Assembly (NCBI GenBank): GCA_905235475.1
Contig: CAJOLU010000001.1
Span: 1 to 38,916 of the forward strand
DNA from: an uncultured Clostridia bacterium
GTDB lineage: Bacteria; Bacillota; Clostridia; Christensenellales; UBA1242
Length of the DNA stretch: 38,916 nt
Direction of reading: 5' to 3'
The notes beneath the pieces were generated by a model. The model did no database searches and was not told the DNA's origin. It saw only the letters and a program-made list of their open reading frames with translations. Below, piece after piece: positions 1 to 7,629 of this stretch (positions within the stretch are counted from its first letter, which is position 1; the number at the start of each line of letters is the position of its first letter). Made by a program: the position numbers and the translations under genes.

Positions 1-2
1 TT

Positions 3-284
3 GTCATCCTGAGGAGCCACTTTGTGGCGACCCGGATCTAAGCCAATGCACCCTCGAGATTATCACGTCACTGCGTTCCTCATAATGACAGCGAGGGTGC
101 GAGATCCTTCGTTAAAGGGCAATGAAGAGGGGCTCAGGATGACAAGAGGGCAGGGCTGCGAAGAAGGGCTCAGGATGACACACCCCTTGTCATTCTGAAT
201 GCCGACCAGCAGAGTGTCGACCTTGAAGAATCTCTTTCTGTCATTCTGAACCCCGACCTCTTGCGTATTCTTGTGAAGAATCTC
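3..284. repeat. Cluster of six GTCATYCTGA-type interspersed repeats
   Basis: Six copies of a short element that begins GTCAT(C/T)CTGA and ends near GA(A/T)(G)AATCTC or GGATCT lie here in both orientations. Plus-strand heads are at 3-13, 189-199 and 240-250. Minus-strand heads are at 79-89, 133-143 and 169-179. Tails of the form GAAGAATCTC are at 225-234 and 275-284, and the reverse-orientation tail GAGATCCTTC is at 101-110. The first copy holds a small hairpin (GCCAC at 16-20, GTGGC at 24-28). The stretch is clearly richer in G+C than the AT-rich DNA around it. The form resembles REP/MITE-like intergenic repeats. The long minus-strand open frame across it looks like a by-product of the repeats, not a gene. 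Confidence 0.75.
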
Positions 285-315
285 GCACTTTATTCCCAAA
301 AAACCCTAAAATCAT

Positions 316-345
316 TTGCAATTTTTATGAAATATTTGTTAAAAT
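316..345 (+). promoter_or_regulatory. Candidate sigma-A promoter of the first surface protein
   Basis: TTGCAA at 316-321 and TAAAAT at 340-345 are 18 nt apart. A TG dinucleotide at 337-338 makes an extended -10. The expected start, around 352, gives a short leader before the ATG at 386. The ribosome binding site AGGAG is at 376-380. Confidence 0.5.
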
Positions 346-385
346 AAAAGCATAAGAGCAAAAAGTCAAAAAAATAGGAGTTGTT

Positions 386-3300
386 ATGACCAAAGAGAAC
401 AAAGTTGGGTTTTTTATTAGCATGTTTTTAACCTTCCTAGTTATATTGGGCGGTGGGTGTTTGTTAATTTTTGATGTGTTTAATGGCATAATCAAGAGTG
501 GTGGAAGCACTGTGTCCTCAGCAACTGCTGCAAACGGTCTAATTGACTCTACAACCATTAACCAAGATGGTGGCACCATAAGTTATTCTGTTCAAGATTA
601 TGTTTACTTGCCAAGTTACAACGATATTAAAGATGGTGGCAATTATGGTTTCGAATTTTTTGTGTATGAAGATGGGAGTTGTGAACCGACCGATTGGGCA
701 CTTGCAAACAATGTCTATTTGGACAATTATTGTACGGGTATGGGCAATAAACGTTCTACTGGTACGTGCACTTGGTGGAGTCGCTCCGCTGAGTCTTTGG
801 ATTCACCCTGGGGTTGTAACCCTGCTGGTTATACGTCTTTCCTTTCGGTGTATGATGATACGTACGCTGTACGCTGTGCATTGCACCTCAATCTTAATTC
901 CACTATCTCCGCGGTGCTGGGCGCGGGAAATGGGCGCATTGGAACCCTTACACACACTGGCAAAACCTATCATACCATTGAACTAGATAACTTGATGTAT
1001 CCACAAACAATAGTGTCTAACTCAAGCCTAAAAACAGCGCTAAACGGAATTGTGAATAATTCTAGTTACAAAACAGGCAAAAGATATGCGGGAAGAACAA
1101 CAGACATAACATCTTCTTCAAGAACAACAGTGTATAGTGAAGAATACAAATATAACAATGAATATTATGTTTATGTTCCACAATATGGCTATGACCCATA
1201 TACCTACAGTGATGGCACCACAGTTGCTCTAAATGGAAGTTCAAGCGTTTGGATTAAGGTGGAGCCAATACAGTGGGTGATTAATAATTGGAGCACTATG
1301 CCAACATCAATAAACCCAAGTGGAACTGGGAAAGCGACCTATATTGAAGCATATTCAGTCTATGGTCTAATTAGCGGAATTCCTTTTTATGACTATGATC
1401 TTGAGGATTGGGAACACACAAACTGGGCATCTTGGACAAGTTCATGCTTGAGGGCATATCTCAACGGCTATGACCTTAACAACAAAAATGATTCCAACAT
1501 GGCAAGCATAAGGGCAAATTTTGCTGGAGAAGGTTTTATTGATGTGATTTATCACGAAATTGTTAAGGCTGGTGGGTTTGTGGACCCTTCAACCATTGAC
1601 GACGGTGGAGGCTACATAAGTTATTCTGTTGAAGATTATGCTTATTTTCCAAGTTACAACGATATTAAAAATAGTGGCAACTATGGTTTCACATCAAACA
1701 CAGACAGGCTTTGTGAACCAACCGACTGGGCACTTGCCAATTATGCCGGTCTTAACACAAATTACACTGGAATGGACAACATTCGCTTAATGAGCACTGA
1801 TGGTTCGTGCTACTGGTGGAGTCGATCAGCTTCCTCCACCCTCTATGCCCGGAGTGTCGCTGATAGTGGAAGCACTGCTTCCAGTAGCGTTGGAGTGGAA
1901 GAGTATGCTTCGCGTGTTGCATTGCACCTCAATCTTGAGTCGAGTATCTCCGCGGTGCTGGGTGCGGGAAATGGACGCATTGGAACCCTTACACACAATA
2001 GCAAAACCTATCATACCATTGAACTAGATAACTTGATGTATCCACAAACAATAGTGTCTAACTCAAGCCTAAAAACGGCGCTAAACGGAATTGTGAACGA
2101 TTCCAGTTACAAAACAGGCACAAGATATGCGGGAAGAACAACCAGTATAAGTTCATCAGCAAAATCCACTGTGTATAGTGAAGAATACAAATATAACAAT
2201 GAATATTATGTTTATGTTCCCCAATATGGCAGCAAAACTATTTACACCTACAGCGATGGCACAACAGTTGCACAAAACGGAGCATCAAGCGTTTGGATTA
2301 AGGTTGAGCCAATAAAGTGGATTATTAACAACTGGAGCGATATGCCAACATCAATAAATCCAAGTGGAGATGGAAGCGCGACCTATATTGAAGCATATTC
2401 AGTCTATGGAATTGTGTCTGGATTTTATTTTTATCCAAACACATCAACAAACATGTCATCGTGGACAAGTTCATGCTGGAGGGCATATCTCAACGGCTAT
2501 GACCTTAACAGCAAAAATGATTCCAAAATGGCAAGCATAAAGGCAAATTTTGCTGGAGAAGGTTTTATTGATGTGATTTATCATAACTTATTAATTCCTG
2601 TTGACAAACCATATGCAACTAGTGTAACGAGTTATACATACAACGGTGATACAATAAGGCATGATATTGCCAATTTTAATACAAACTATATGACACGAAA
2701 TGGACCAATTAGTGCAACAGATGTGGGGGATTATACTGTTACATTCACTCTTAAACAAGGTTATTGCTGGAGCGACGATAATTCAACTGATGATGTTACT
2801 TTAAACTGGAGCATATTGAAGTTGAGTTTAGCCATTCCAACAGTGTCAGGTTCGTTTACTTATGATGGCGATCAAAAGAGTGCAATAATTTCGAGCTTTA
2901 ACACCAATTATATAACGCAAGGTGGAACAGCAAGTGCCACAAACGCTGGAACCTACACAATAACTTTTACTCTAAGTGACACAGAAAATACGCAATGGGA
3001 TCCGCAATTCAGTGATGAAACAACCACTCCAAAGAGTGGAACATGGACAATTGAACGAGCAGAGCTAACAATACCAACTATTAACACAAATCCAACATTT
3101 CAAGGAACAAGTGTGAGTGTTAGCCCAACGCTAAATAACTATGATGGCAATATCATGACGCTATCTGGCGACACAAGCGCAACAAGCGTTAAAACAAGTG
3201 AAACCTACACAATAACCATATCTCTTACCCCAACAGCAAAAATAAACTACCAGTGGAGCAGTGGCGGAACTGAAGATATTCCACTTTCGTGGAATGTTTT

Positions 3301-3397
3301 GCGAAAAGATTTAAGTGGTGCAGAAATCACGCTCCCGAAAGACTCTTTCGAGTATGACGGCGAGGTGATAAAACCAGAACCAACCGTAAAGGTTTAG
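386..3397 (+). CDS. Exported surface protein, DUF6273-like duplication plus MBG-like repeats
   Basis: This 1,003-residue protein has an AGGAG 5 nt before the ATG. Residues 8-32 form one hydrophobic segment, a signal anchor or uncleaved signal peptide with no lipobox. Residues about 52-735 are two near-identical copies of a segment of about 345 residues. Both carry features of DUF6273 (WWSRSA, then R-x-ALHLNL, and an upstream WTSSC-x-RAYLNGYDL). Read against the usual order of that family, there is a C-terminal half-domain first, a complete domain in the middle (about 290-515), and an N-terminal half-domain last. Residues about 740-1000 hold repeats of MBG/YDG type (FTYDGD, SATNAGTYTITFTL). 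The frame stops in a further FEYDGE-type domain, with no LPXTG, SLH or other C-terminal anchor. Outer-surface display and ligand binding are inferred from architecture; the actual ligand is unknown. It appears monocistronic, with a terminator at 3523-3553. Confidence 0.8.
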   Translation: MTKENKVGFFISMFLTFLVILGGGCLLIFDVFNGIIKSGGSTVSSATAANGLIDSTTINQDGGTISYSVQDYVYLPSYNDIKDGGNYGFEFFVYEDGSCEPTDWALANNVYLDNYCTGMGNKRSTGTCTWWSRSAESLDSPWGCNPAGYTSFLSVYDDTYAVRCALHLNLNSTISAVLGAGNGRIGTLTHTGKTYHTIELDNLMYPQTIVSNSSLKTALNGIVNNSSYKTGKRYAGRTTDITSSSRTTVYSEEYKYNNEYYVYVPQYGYDPYTYSDGTTVALNGSSSVWIKVEPIQWVINNWSTMPTSINPSGTGKATYIEAYSVYGLISGIPFYDYDLEDWEHTNWASWTSSCLRAYLNGYDLNNKNDSNMASIRANFAGEGFIDVIYHEIVKAGGFVDPSTIDDGGGYISYSVEDYAYFPSYNDIKNSGNYGFTSNTDRLCEPTDWALANYAGLNTNYTGMDNIRLMSTDGSCYWWSRSASSTLYARSVADSGSTASSSVGVEEYASRVALHLNLESSISAVLGAGNGRIGTLTHNSKTYHTIELDNLMYPQTIVSNSSLKTALNGIVNDSSYKTGTRYAGRTTSISSSAKSTVYSEEYKYNNEYYVYVPQYGSKTIYTYSDGTTVAQNGASSVWIKVEPIKWIINNWSDMPTSINPSGDGSATYIEAYSVYGIVSGFYFYPNTSTNMSSWTSSCWRAYLNGYDLNSKNDSKMASIKANFAGEGFIDVIYHNLLIPVDKPYATSVTSYTYNGDTIRHDIANFNTNYMTRNGPISATDVGDYTVTFTLKQGYCWSDDNSTDDVTLNWSILKLSLAIPTVSGSFTYDGDQKSAIISSFNTNYITQGGTASATNAGTYTITFTLSDTENTQWDPQFSDETTTPKSGTWTIERAELTIPTINTNPTFQGTSVSVSPTLNNYDGNIMTLSGDTSATSVKTSETYTITISLTPTAKINYQWSSGGTEDIPLSWNVLRKDLSGAEITLPKDSFEYDGEVIKPEPTVKV
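541..2584 (+). repeat. In-gene tandem duplication of about 1.04 kb
   Basis: Copy 1 (541-1555) and copy 2 (1579-2584) are shifted by 1,038-1,041 nt and encode nearly the same protein. Long stretches are almost identical in DNA, for example 960-1035 against 2001-2076. The middle of each copy (784-877 and 1825-1918) is strongly diverged although the lengths match exactly. The near-identity of the flanks points to a recent duplication or ongoing gene conversion. Confidence 0.85.
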
Positions 3398-3522
3398 AAA
3401 TCTAATAAAAACAAAAAATAAGATAAGCAAAATGTAAGATAAGTATTAGAAGAATAAAAAAATATAGAGAAAATGTTCAAATAATGTAAAATGAGAGTAT
3501 AGAGAAGGTATTAAAATTATAC

Positions 3523-3553
3523 AAAACAAGCATAAATTCGAATGCTTGTTTTT
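3523..3553 (+). terminator. Intrinsic terminator after the first surface protein
   Basis: An 11-bp stem (AAAACAAGCAT at 3523-3533, ATGCTTGTTTT at 3542-3552) with an 8-nt loop leads into a T-rich stretch. It lies 126 nt after the stop codon. The DNA between the stop (3397) and this hairpin is AT-rich and holds no gene that I can see. Confidence 0.7.
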
Positions 3554-3677
3554 CTTTAAAAAACCAATTTACATAATTGTAAAATTGCAAAAAATGGCAA
3601 AAATTAACAAAATCTTAAAAATTTTGGATGGGTATTTATATATAAATATATAAAAACAAAAAAATTCAAAAAAACCC

Positions 3678-3706
3678 TTGACACTACATTTTGGGTATGT
3701 TATACT
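3678..3706 (+). promoter_or_regulatory. Strong promoter of rpoB-rpoC
   Basis: TTGACA at 3678-3683 and TATACT at 3701-3706 have the ideal 17-nt spacing. Transcription should begin near 3713, giving a leader of about 190 nt before rpoB. In many bacteria rpoB is mainly read from the upstream ribosomal protein genes rplJ-rplL. Here the upstream neighbour is an unrelated, terminated surface-protein gene, so this promoter must supply the polymerase genes. Confidence 0.85.
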
Positions 3707-3809
3707 ATTATAACTATTATTCTCAATTTAGATTTAAACTAATTGGTGGGGTTGTTTTGTTGGAATTTAAAAGAGTGGACAAATTATTTAATAATTAAGT
3801 GATTTTGAA

Positions 3810-3845
3810 GTGTGCAAAGGCTCATTTTGCACACCTTTTTGCGTT
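3810..3845 (+). promoter_or_regulatory. Attenuator-like hairpin in the rpoB leader
   Basis: A perfect 9-bp stem (GTGTGCAAA at 3810-3818, TTTGCACAC at 3826-3834) with a 7-nt loop is followed by CTTTTTGCGTTTTT. It has the form of an intrinsic terminator but sits between the rpoB promoter and its start codon, so it would work as an attenuator of the polymerase operon. Just upstream is a possible 12-codon leader frame: TTG at 3760, GGTGGGG at 3745-3751, stop at 3796-3798. Its stop is 11 nt before the hairpin. Whether this frame is translated is unknown. Confidence 0.6.
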
Positions 3846-3903
3846 TTTAAAGTTCACAGCAACTATTACTTTGAGAAAATAAGTTTTAAGGGAGAATTTT
3901 CAA

Positions 3904-6900
3904 ATGACAGAAAAAACATTGAATTGTAAGAAGATTAAATGTGGAAAAGTGGAACGTTTAAGTTTTGCCAGAATTGAAGAAAAGGTGGAAGTTCCTTATC
4001 TTATTTCAGTGCAAAAGGAAACTTACAAAGAATTTCTAGAGAAGGGAATAGGAGAAATTATCTCTGAATTTTCGCCAATTGAAGACTTTAGCGGAAAGGT
4101 TGAACTTCAACTTTTGGACTACTATATTGATTATAGCGCAGTTAAGTATCCAATTTCTGAATATCGCAGAAGAGGTCTTAGTTACATGGCCCCAATTAGA
4201 GTTCATGCAAGACTTGTGAACAAAGAAACTGGTGAAGTTAAAGATGAAGAAAATGTTTTACTTGGAGATGTTCCACTAATGACTCCAGAGGGAACATTCT
4301 TAATTAGCGGTGTTGACCGTGTTATCGTTAGCCAGATTGTTAAGTCACCAAACGTTTATTATGAGGCAGTTGATGACAAGAACACAGGTAAAACAACCTA
4401 CAAAAACACTTTGCAACCAACAAGAGGAACTTGGCTTGAGTTTGAACAAACACAACTTGACACCTTGCGTGTTATTATCGACAGAAATGTGAAAGTTTCT
4501 CTTGGTGTTCTTTTGAAAGGTTTTGGGCTTGGAACAGAACAAGAAATTGCCAAACTTTTTGGAAATAACCCATATATTGTTGACACACTAGACAAAGAAA
4601 TTCAAAAAACAGAAGAAGAGGCTTTGATTGAACTTTCTAAAAAACTTCGTCCTAGTGAACTTCCATCAGCAGAAGTTATTAGAAACTACATAAACAACCT
4701 ATTCTTCACAAGAGCACGTTATGATTTGGGAAAGGTTGGAAGATATAAGTTCGATAAAAAACTTTCTTTCGAGAATCGTTTGGTTGGACTTGTTTTGGCT
4801 GAAGATGTTGTGTTATCTTCAAAAAAGAAGATTGAAAAGAACACAAAAATCACAGAAGAACAAGCAAAAGAAATTCAAAACAGCGGTATTAATGAAGTTT
4901 GGGTATTGCTTCCAAACGGAAAGAAACACCACATGAGAGGAAACAACCGTGTTGACCTTGGGGAATATTTAAACTGCAACGCAAGAGATCTTGGAGTTAA
5001 AGAAAAAGTCCACTATCCACTTCTTCAAGAAATCTTGAAAGGCAAAAAGAATAAAGAAGAAAAACTTCAAGCAATTAGAGATAATCCGGTTGACCTTATG
5101 GCAAGACAACTAACAATGGACGACATCTTGGCATCTATTAGTTACCTTTTGGATTTGATGGTTGGAATTGGTTCACTTGATGTTGTTGACCACTTGGCAA
5201 ATCGTCGTATTAGCCCAGTTGGAGAACTTGTTTCAATTGCAATGAACTCGGGAATGAGCAGATTTGCAACTCTTGCAAGAGAAACAATGCAAGGATTGGA
5301 TTTAAGTCAAGCAACTCCATCAAAAATTATTTCTGCAAGACCAGTTAATAAAGCCCTTTTAGACTTTATGAAAACAAGCCCACTTTCTCAAGTTATGGAC
5401 CAAGTTAACCCACTTTCAGAACTAACTCAAAAGAGAAAAGTTTCTGCAGTTGGTCCTAGAGGAGTTTCAAAACAAAGAGCAACAGAAGAAGTGCGTGATA
5501 TTCACTACACACACTACGGAAGAATTTGTGCTATTGAAACACCAGAAGGTCAATCAATCGGTCTTATTAACTCACTTGCAACATATGCAAAAGTAAATGA
5601 ATATGGATTTATTGAAACCCCATATAGAAAAGTTGACAAAACAACAGGCAAGGTAACTGACCAAGTTGAATATTTAATGGCAGACAAAGAAGAGAGATGT
5701 AAGATTGCTCAAGCAATTGAACCACTAGACAAAGATGGAAAATTTGTTAACAAAACAGTTGTTTGTCGTTATAAAGATAGATTTATTGAAGTTCCAGCAG
5801 CAGAAATTGATTATGTTGATGTTTCTCCAAAACAATTTATTTCTGCAGCAACATCACTTATTCCATTCCTAGAAAGTGATGACACAGCCCGTGCTCTTTT
5901 GGGTTCTAACCAACAAAGACAGGCAGTTCCACTTCTTCAAACAGAAACACCAATTATTGGAACTGGTTTTGAACACCAAGTTGCAAGAGATAATGGTTCA
6001 TTAGTTCTTGCTGAATGTGATGGAAAAGTTAAATATGTTGACGCAAACAAGATTGTGATTGAAGATAGTGCTGGAAAAGAACACGAACAAGGATTGATTA
6101 AGTTTGCAAGAACAACACAAGACACCTGTTTAAACCAAAAACCAATTGTTTCAGTTGGTGACACGGTGAAAGAGGGAGAAACCATTGCAGATGGTTTTGC
6201 AACAAAAGATGGAGAACTTGCTCTTGGTAAGAATATTTTGGTTGCATTTATGAACTGGGAAGGATATAACTATGAAGATGCTATCCTTATTAATGAAAGA
6301 CTTGTTAAAGATGATGTGTTCACATCAATCACACTAAAAGTTGAAGAAATTAAATGTCGAACAACAAAACTAGGGCCAGAAGAAATCACTCGTGACATTC
6401 CAAACTTAAGTGAAGATGCACTTAAAAACTTGGATGAAAACGGAATAATTAAAATTGGTTCTGAAGTAAGACCAGGAGATATCTTGGTTGGAAAAGTAAC
6501 TCCAAAAGGAGAAACTGAACTAACACCAGAAGAAAGACTTCTTCGTGCAATCTTTGGAGAAAAGGCAAGAGAAGTTCGCGACACATCACTTCGTGTTCAA
6601 CATGGTCGTGGCGGTGTTGTTGTTGATGTTCAAGTTTTCACTAGAGCAAACAAAGATGAGCTAGAGGCTGGAGTTAATCAATTAGTTAAAGTTTATGTTG
6701 CTCAAAAACGTAAGATTTCTGTTGGTGACAAGATGAGTGGTCGTCACGGAAACAAAGGTATTGTTTCAAAGATTTTGCCATCTCAAGATATGCCATTCTT
6801 GGCAAATGGACAACCAGTTGACATTGTTTTGAACCCACTTGGGGTTCCATCTCGTATGAACATTGGTCAACTTTTGGAAGTGCACTTAGGCCGTGTTGCA

Positions 6901-7617
6901 AAAGCACTTGGCTGGAAAGTGGCAACTCCAGTGTTTAATGGAGCAACCGAAAAGGTTATTGAACAACTATATAAAGAAAATGGATTTAGTGAAGACGGAA
7001 AGGTTGAACTATATGATGGAAGAACTGGTGAGCCTTTTGCGGATAGAATCACTGTTGGATATATGTATATGCTCAAACTTAACCACATGGTAGATAGCAA
7101 GATGCATGCCCGTTCAATTGGACCATACGCATTAGTAACTGCTCAACCACTTGGTGGTAAAGCAATGTTTGGTGGACAGAAATTCAGTGAAATGGACGTT
7201 TGGGCACTTGAGGCATATGGTGCAGCCAACTTGTTGCAAGAAATGCTCACAATTAAATCAGATGATGTGGCTGGAAGAACAAAAGTTTATGAAAGTATTG
7301 TTAAAGGTCAGCCAATTGCTGAACCTGGAATACCAGAAAGCTTTAAAGTTTTGATTAAAGAATTGCAATCGCTTGGTCTTGATATGAGAATTCTAACTGA
7401 AAATAACCAAGAAGTTTCATTAAGTGACTTAACAAATGATGAAGTTGATGTTCCAGTTTTAACAAAGACAAGCAAACAAGAAGTTAACGAGGTCGAGTTA
7501 AACTTCGACGATATCGAGGGCGAATCACACGATATTGTGTCAGAAGATGAGATAAATGCAGAAAACTTTGATGAGTTCAGTGCAGGAAATCTATTTGATG
7601 ATTTAGATGAGGAATAG
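3904..7617 (+). CDS. rpoB: DNA-directed RNA polymerase subunit beta
   Basis: This is the beta subunit of RNA polymerase (1,237 residues, normal for Firmicutes), half of the catalytic core. Conserved blocks are present: the rifampicin-pocket region (about 494-521), HYGRICAIETPEG, GDKMSGRHGNKG, the NPLGVPSRMNIGQ block, and the C-terminal SEMDVWALEAYGAANLLQE that contacts beta-prime. The C-terminus ends in a strongly acidic tail. The start follows GGGAG at good spacing. rpoC begins 12 nt after the stop, so the two form an operon. Odd points: the position matching E. coli His526 is Gln (Q509, codon 5428-5430), Asn518 is Val, Arg529 is Lys, and GPGG reads GPRG. His526Gln is a known rifampicin-resistance substitution, so lowered rifampicin sensitivity is inferred. 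Confidence 0.98.
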   Translation: MTEKTLNCKKIKCGKVERLSFARIEEKVEVPYLISVQKETYKEFLEKGIGEIISEFSPIEDFSGKVELQLLDYYIDYSAVKYPISEYRRRGLSYMAPIRVHARLVNKETGEVKDEENVLLGDVPLMTPEGTFLISGVDRVIVSQIVKSPNVYYEAVDDKNTGKTTYKNTLQPTRGTWLEFEQTQLDTLRVIIDRNVKVSLGVLLKGFGLGTEQEIAKLFGNNPYIVDTLDKEIQKTEEEALIELSKKLRPSELPSAEVIRNYINNLFFTRARYDLGKVGRYKFDKKLSFENRLVGLVLAEDVVLSSKKKIEKNTKITEEQAKEIQNSGINEVWVLLPNGKKHHMRGNNRVDLGEYLNCNARDLGVKEKVHYPLLQEILKGKKNKEEKLQAIRDNPVDLMARQLTMDDILASISYLLDLMVGIGSLDVVDHLANRRISPVGELVSIAMNSGMSRFATLARETMQGLDLSQATPSKIISARPVNKALLDFMKTSPLSQVMDQVNPLSELTQKRKVSAVGPRGVSKQRATEEVRDIHYTHYGRICAIETPEGQSIGLINSLATYAKVNEYGFIETPYRKVDKTTGKVTDQVEYLMADKEERCKIAQAIEPLDKDGKFVNKTVVCRYKDRFIEVPAAEIDYVDVSPKQFISAATSLIPFLESDDTARALLGSNQQRQAVPLLQTETPIIGTGFEHQVARDNGSLVLAECDGKVKYVDANKIVIEDSAGKEHEQGLIKFARTTQDTCLNQKPIVSVGDTVKEGETIADGFATKDGELALGKNILVAFMNWEGYNYEDAILINERLVKDDVFTSITLKVEEIKCRTTKLGPEEITRDIPNLSEDALKNLDENGIIKIGSEVRPGDILVGKVTPKGETELTPEERLLRAIFGEKAREVRDTSLRVQHGRGGVVVDVQVFTRANKDELEAGVNQLVKVYVAQKRKISVGDKMSGRHGNKGIVSKILPSQDMPFLANGQPVDIVLNPLGVPSRMNIGQLLEVHLGRVAKALGWKVATPVFNGATEKVIEQLYKENGFSEDGKVELYDGRTGEPFADRITVGYMYMLKLNHMVDSKMHARSIGPYALVTAQPLGGKAMFGGQKFSEMDVWALEAYGAANLLQEMLTIKSDDVAGRTKVYESIVKGQPIAEPGIPESFKVLIKELQSLGLDMRILTENNQEVSLSDLTNDEVDVPVLTKTSKQEVNEVELNFDDIEGESHDIVSEDEINAENFDEFSAGNLFDDLDEE

Positions 7618-7629
7618 GAGTAGATAAAA

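Noticed and set aside
3..284. CRISPR array
   Set aside because: The repeats are in mixed orientation with uneven spacing and variable tails, unlike regular direct repeats with uniform spacers.
63..299. Minus-strand open frame over the repeat cluster
   Set aside because: It is made of the repeat elements, with no ribosome binding site or recognisable protein pattern.
600..986. Second gene on the plus strand inside the first surface protein
   Set aside because: It overlaps the real frame entirely and repeats at 1800-2027 only because the host gene is duplicated.
784..1918. Variable cores as target of a diversity-generating retroelement
   Set aside because: Differences between the cores include synonymous third-position changes and are not limited to one base type, and no reverse transcriptase or template repeat is in the window.
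3760..3798. rpoB leader frame as a firm gene
   Set aside because: It has a TTG start, only 12 codons, and no comparative support, so it is kept as a possibility in the leader finding rather than a feature.
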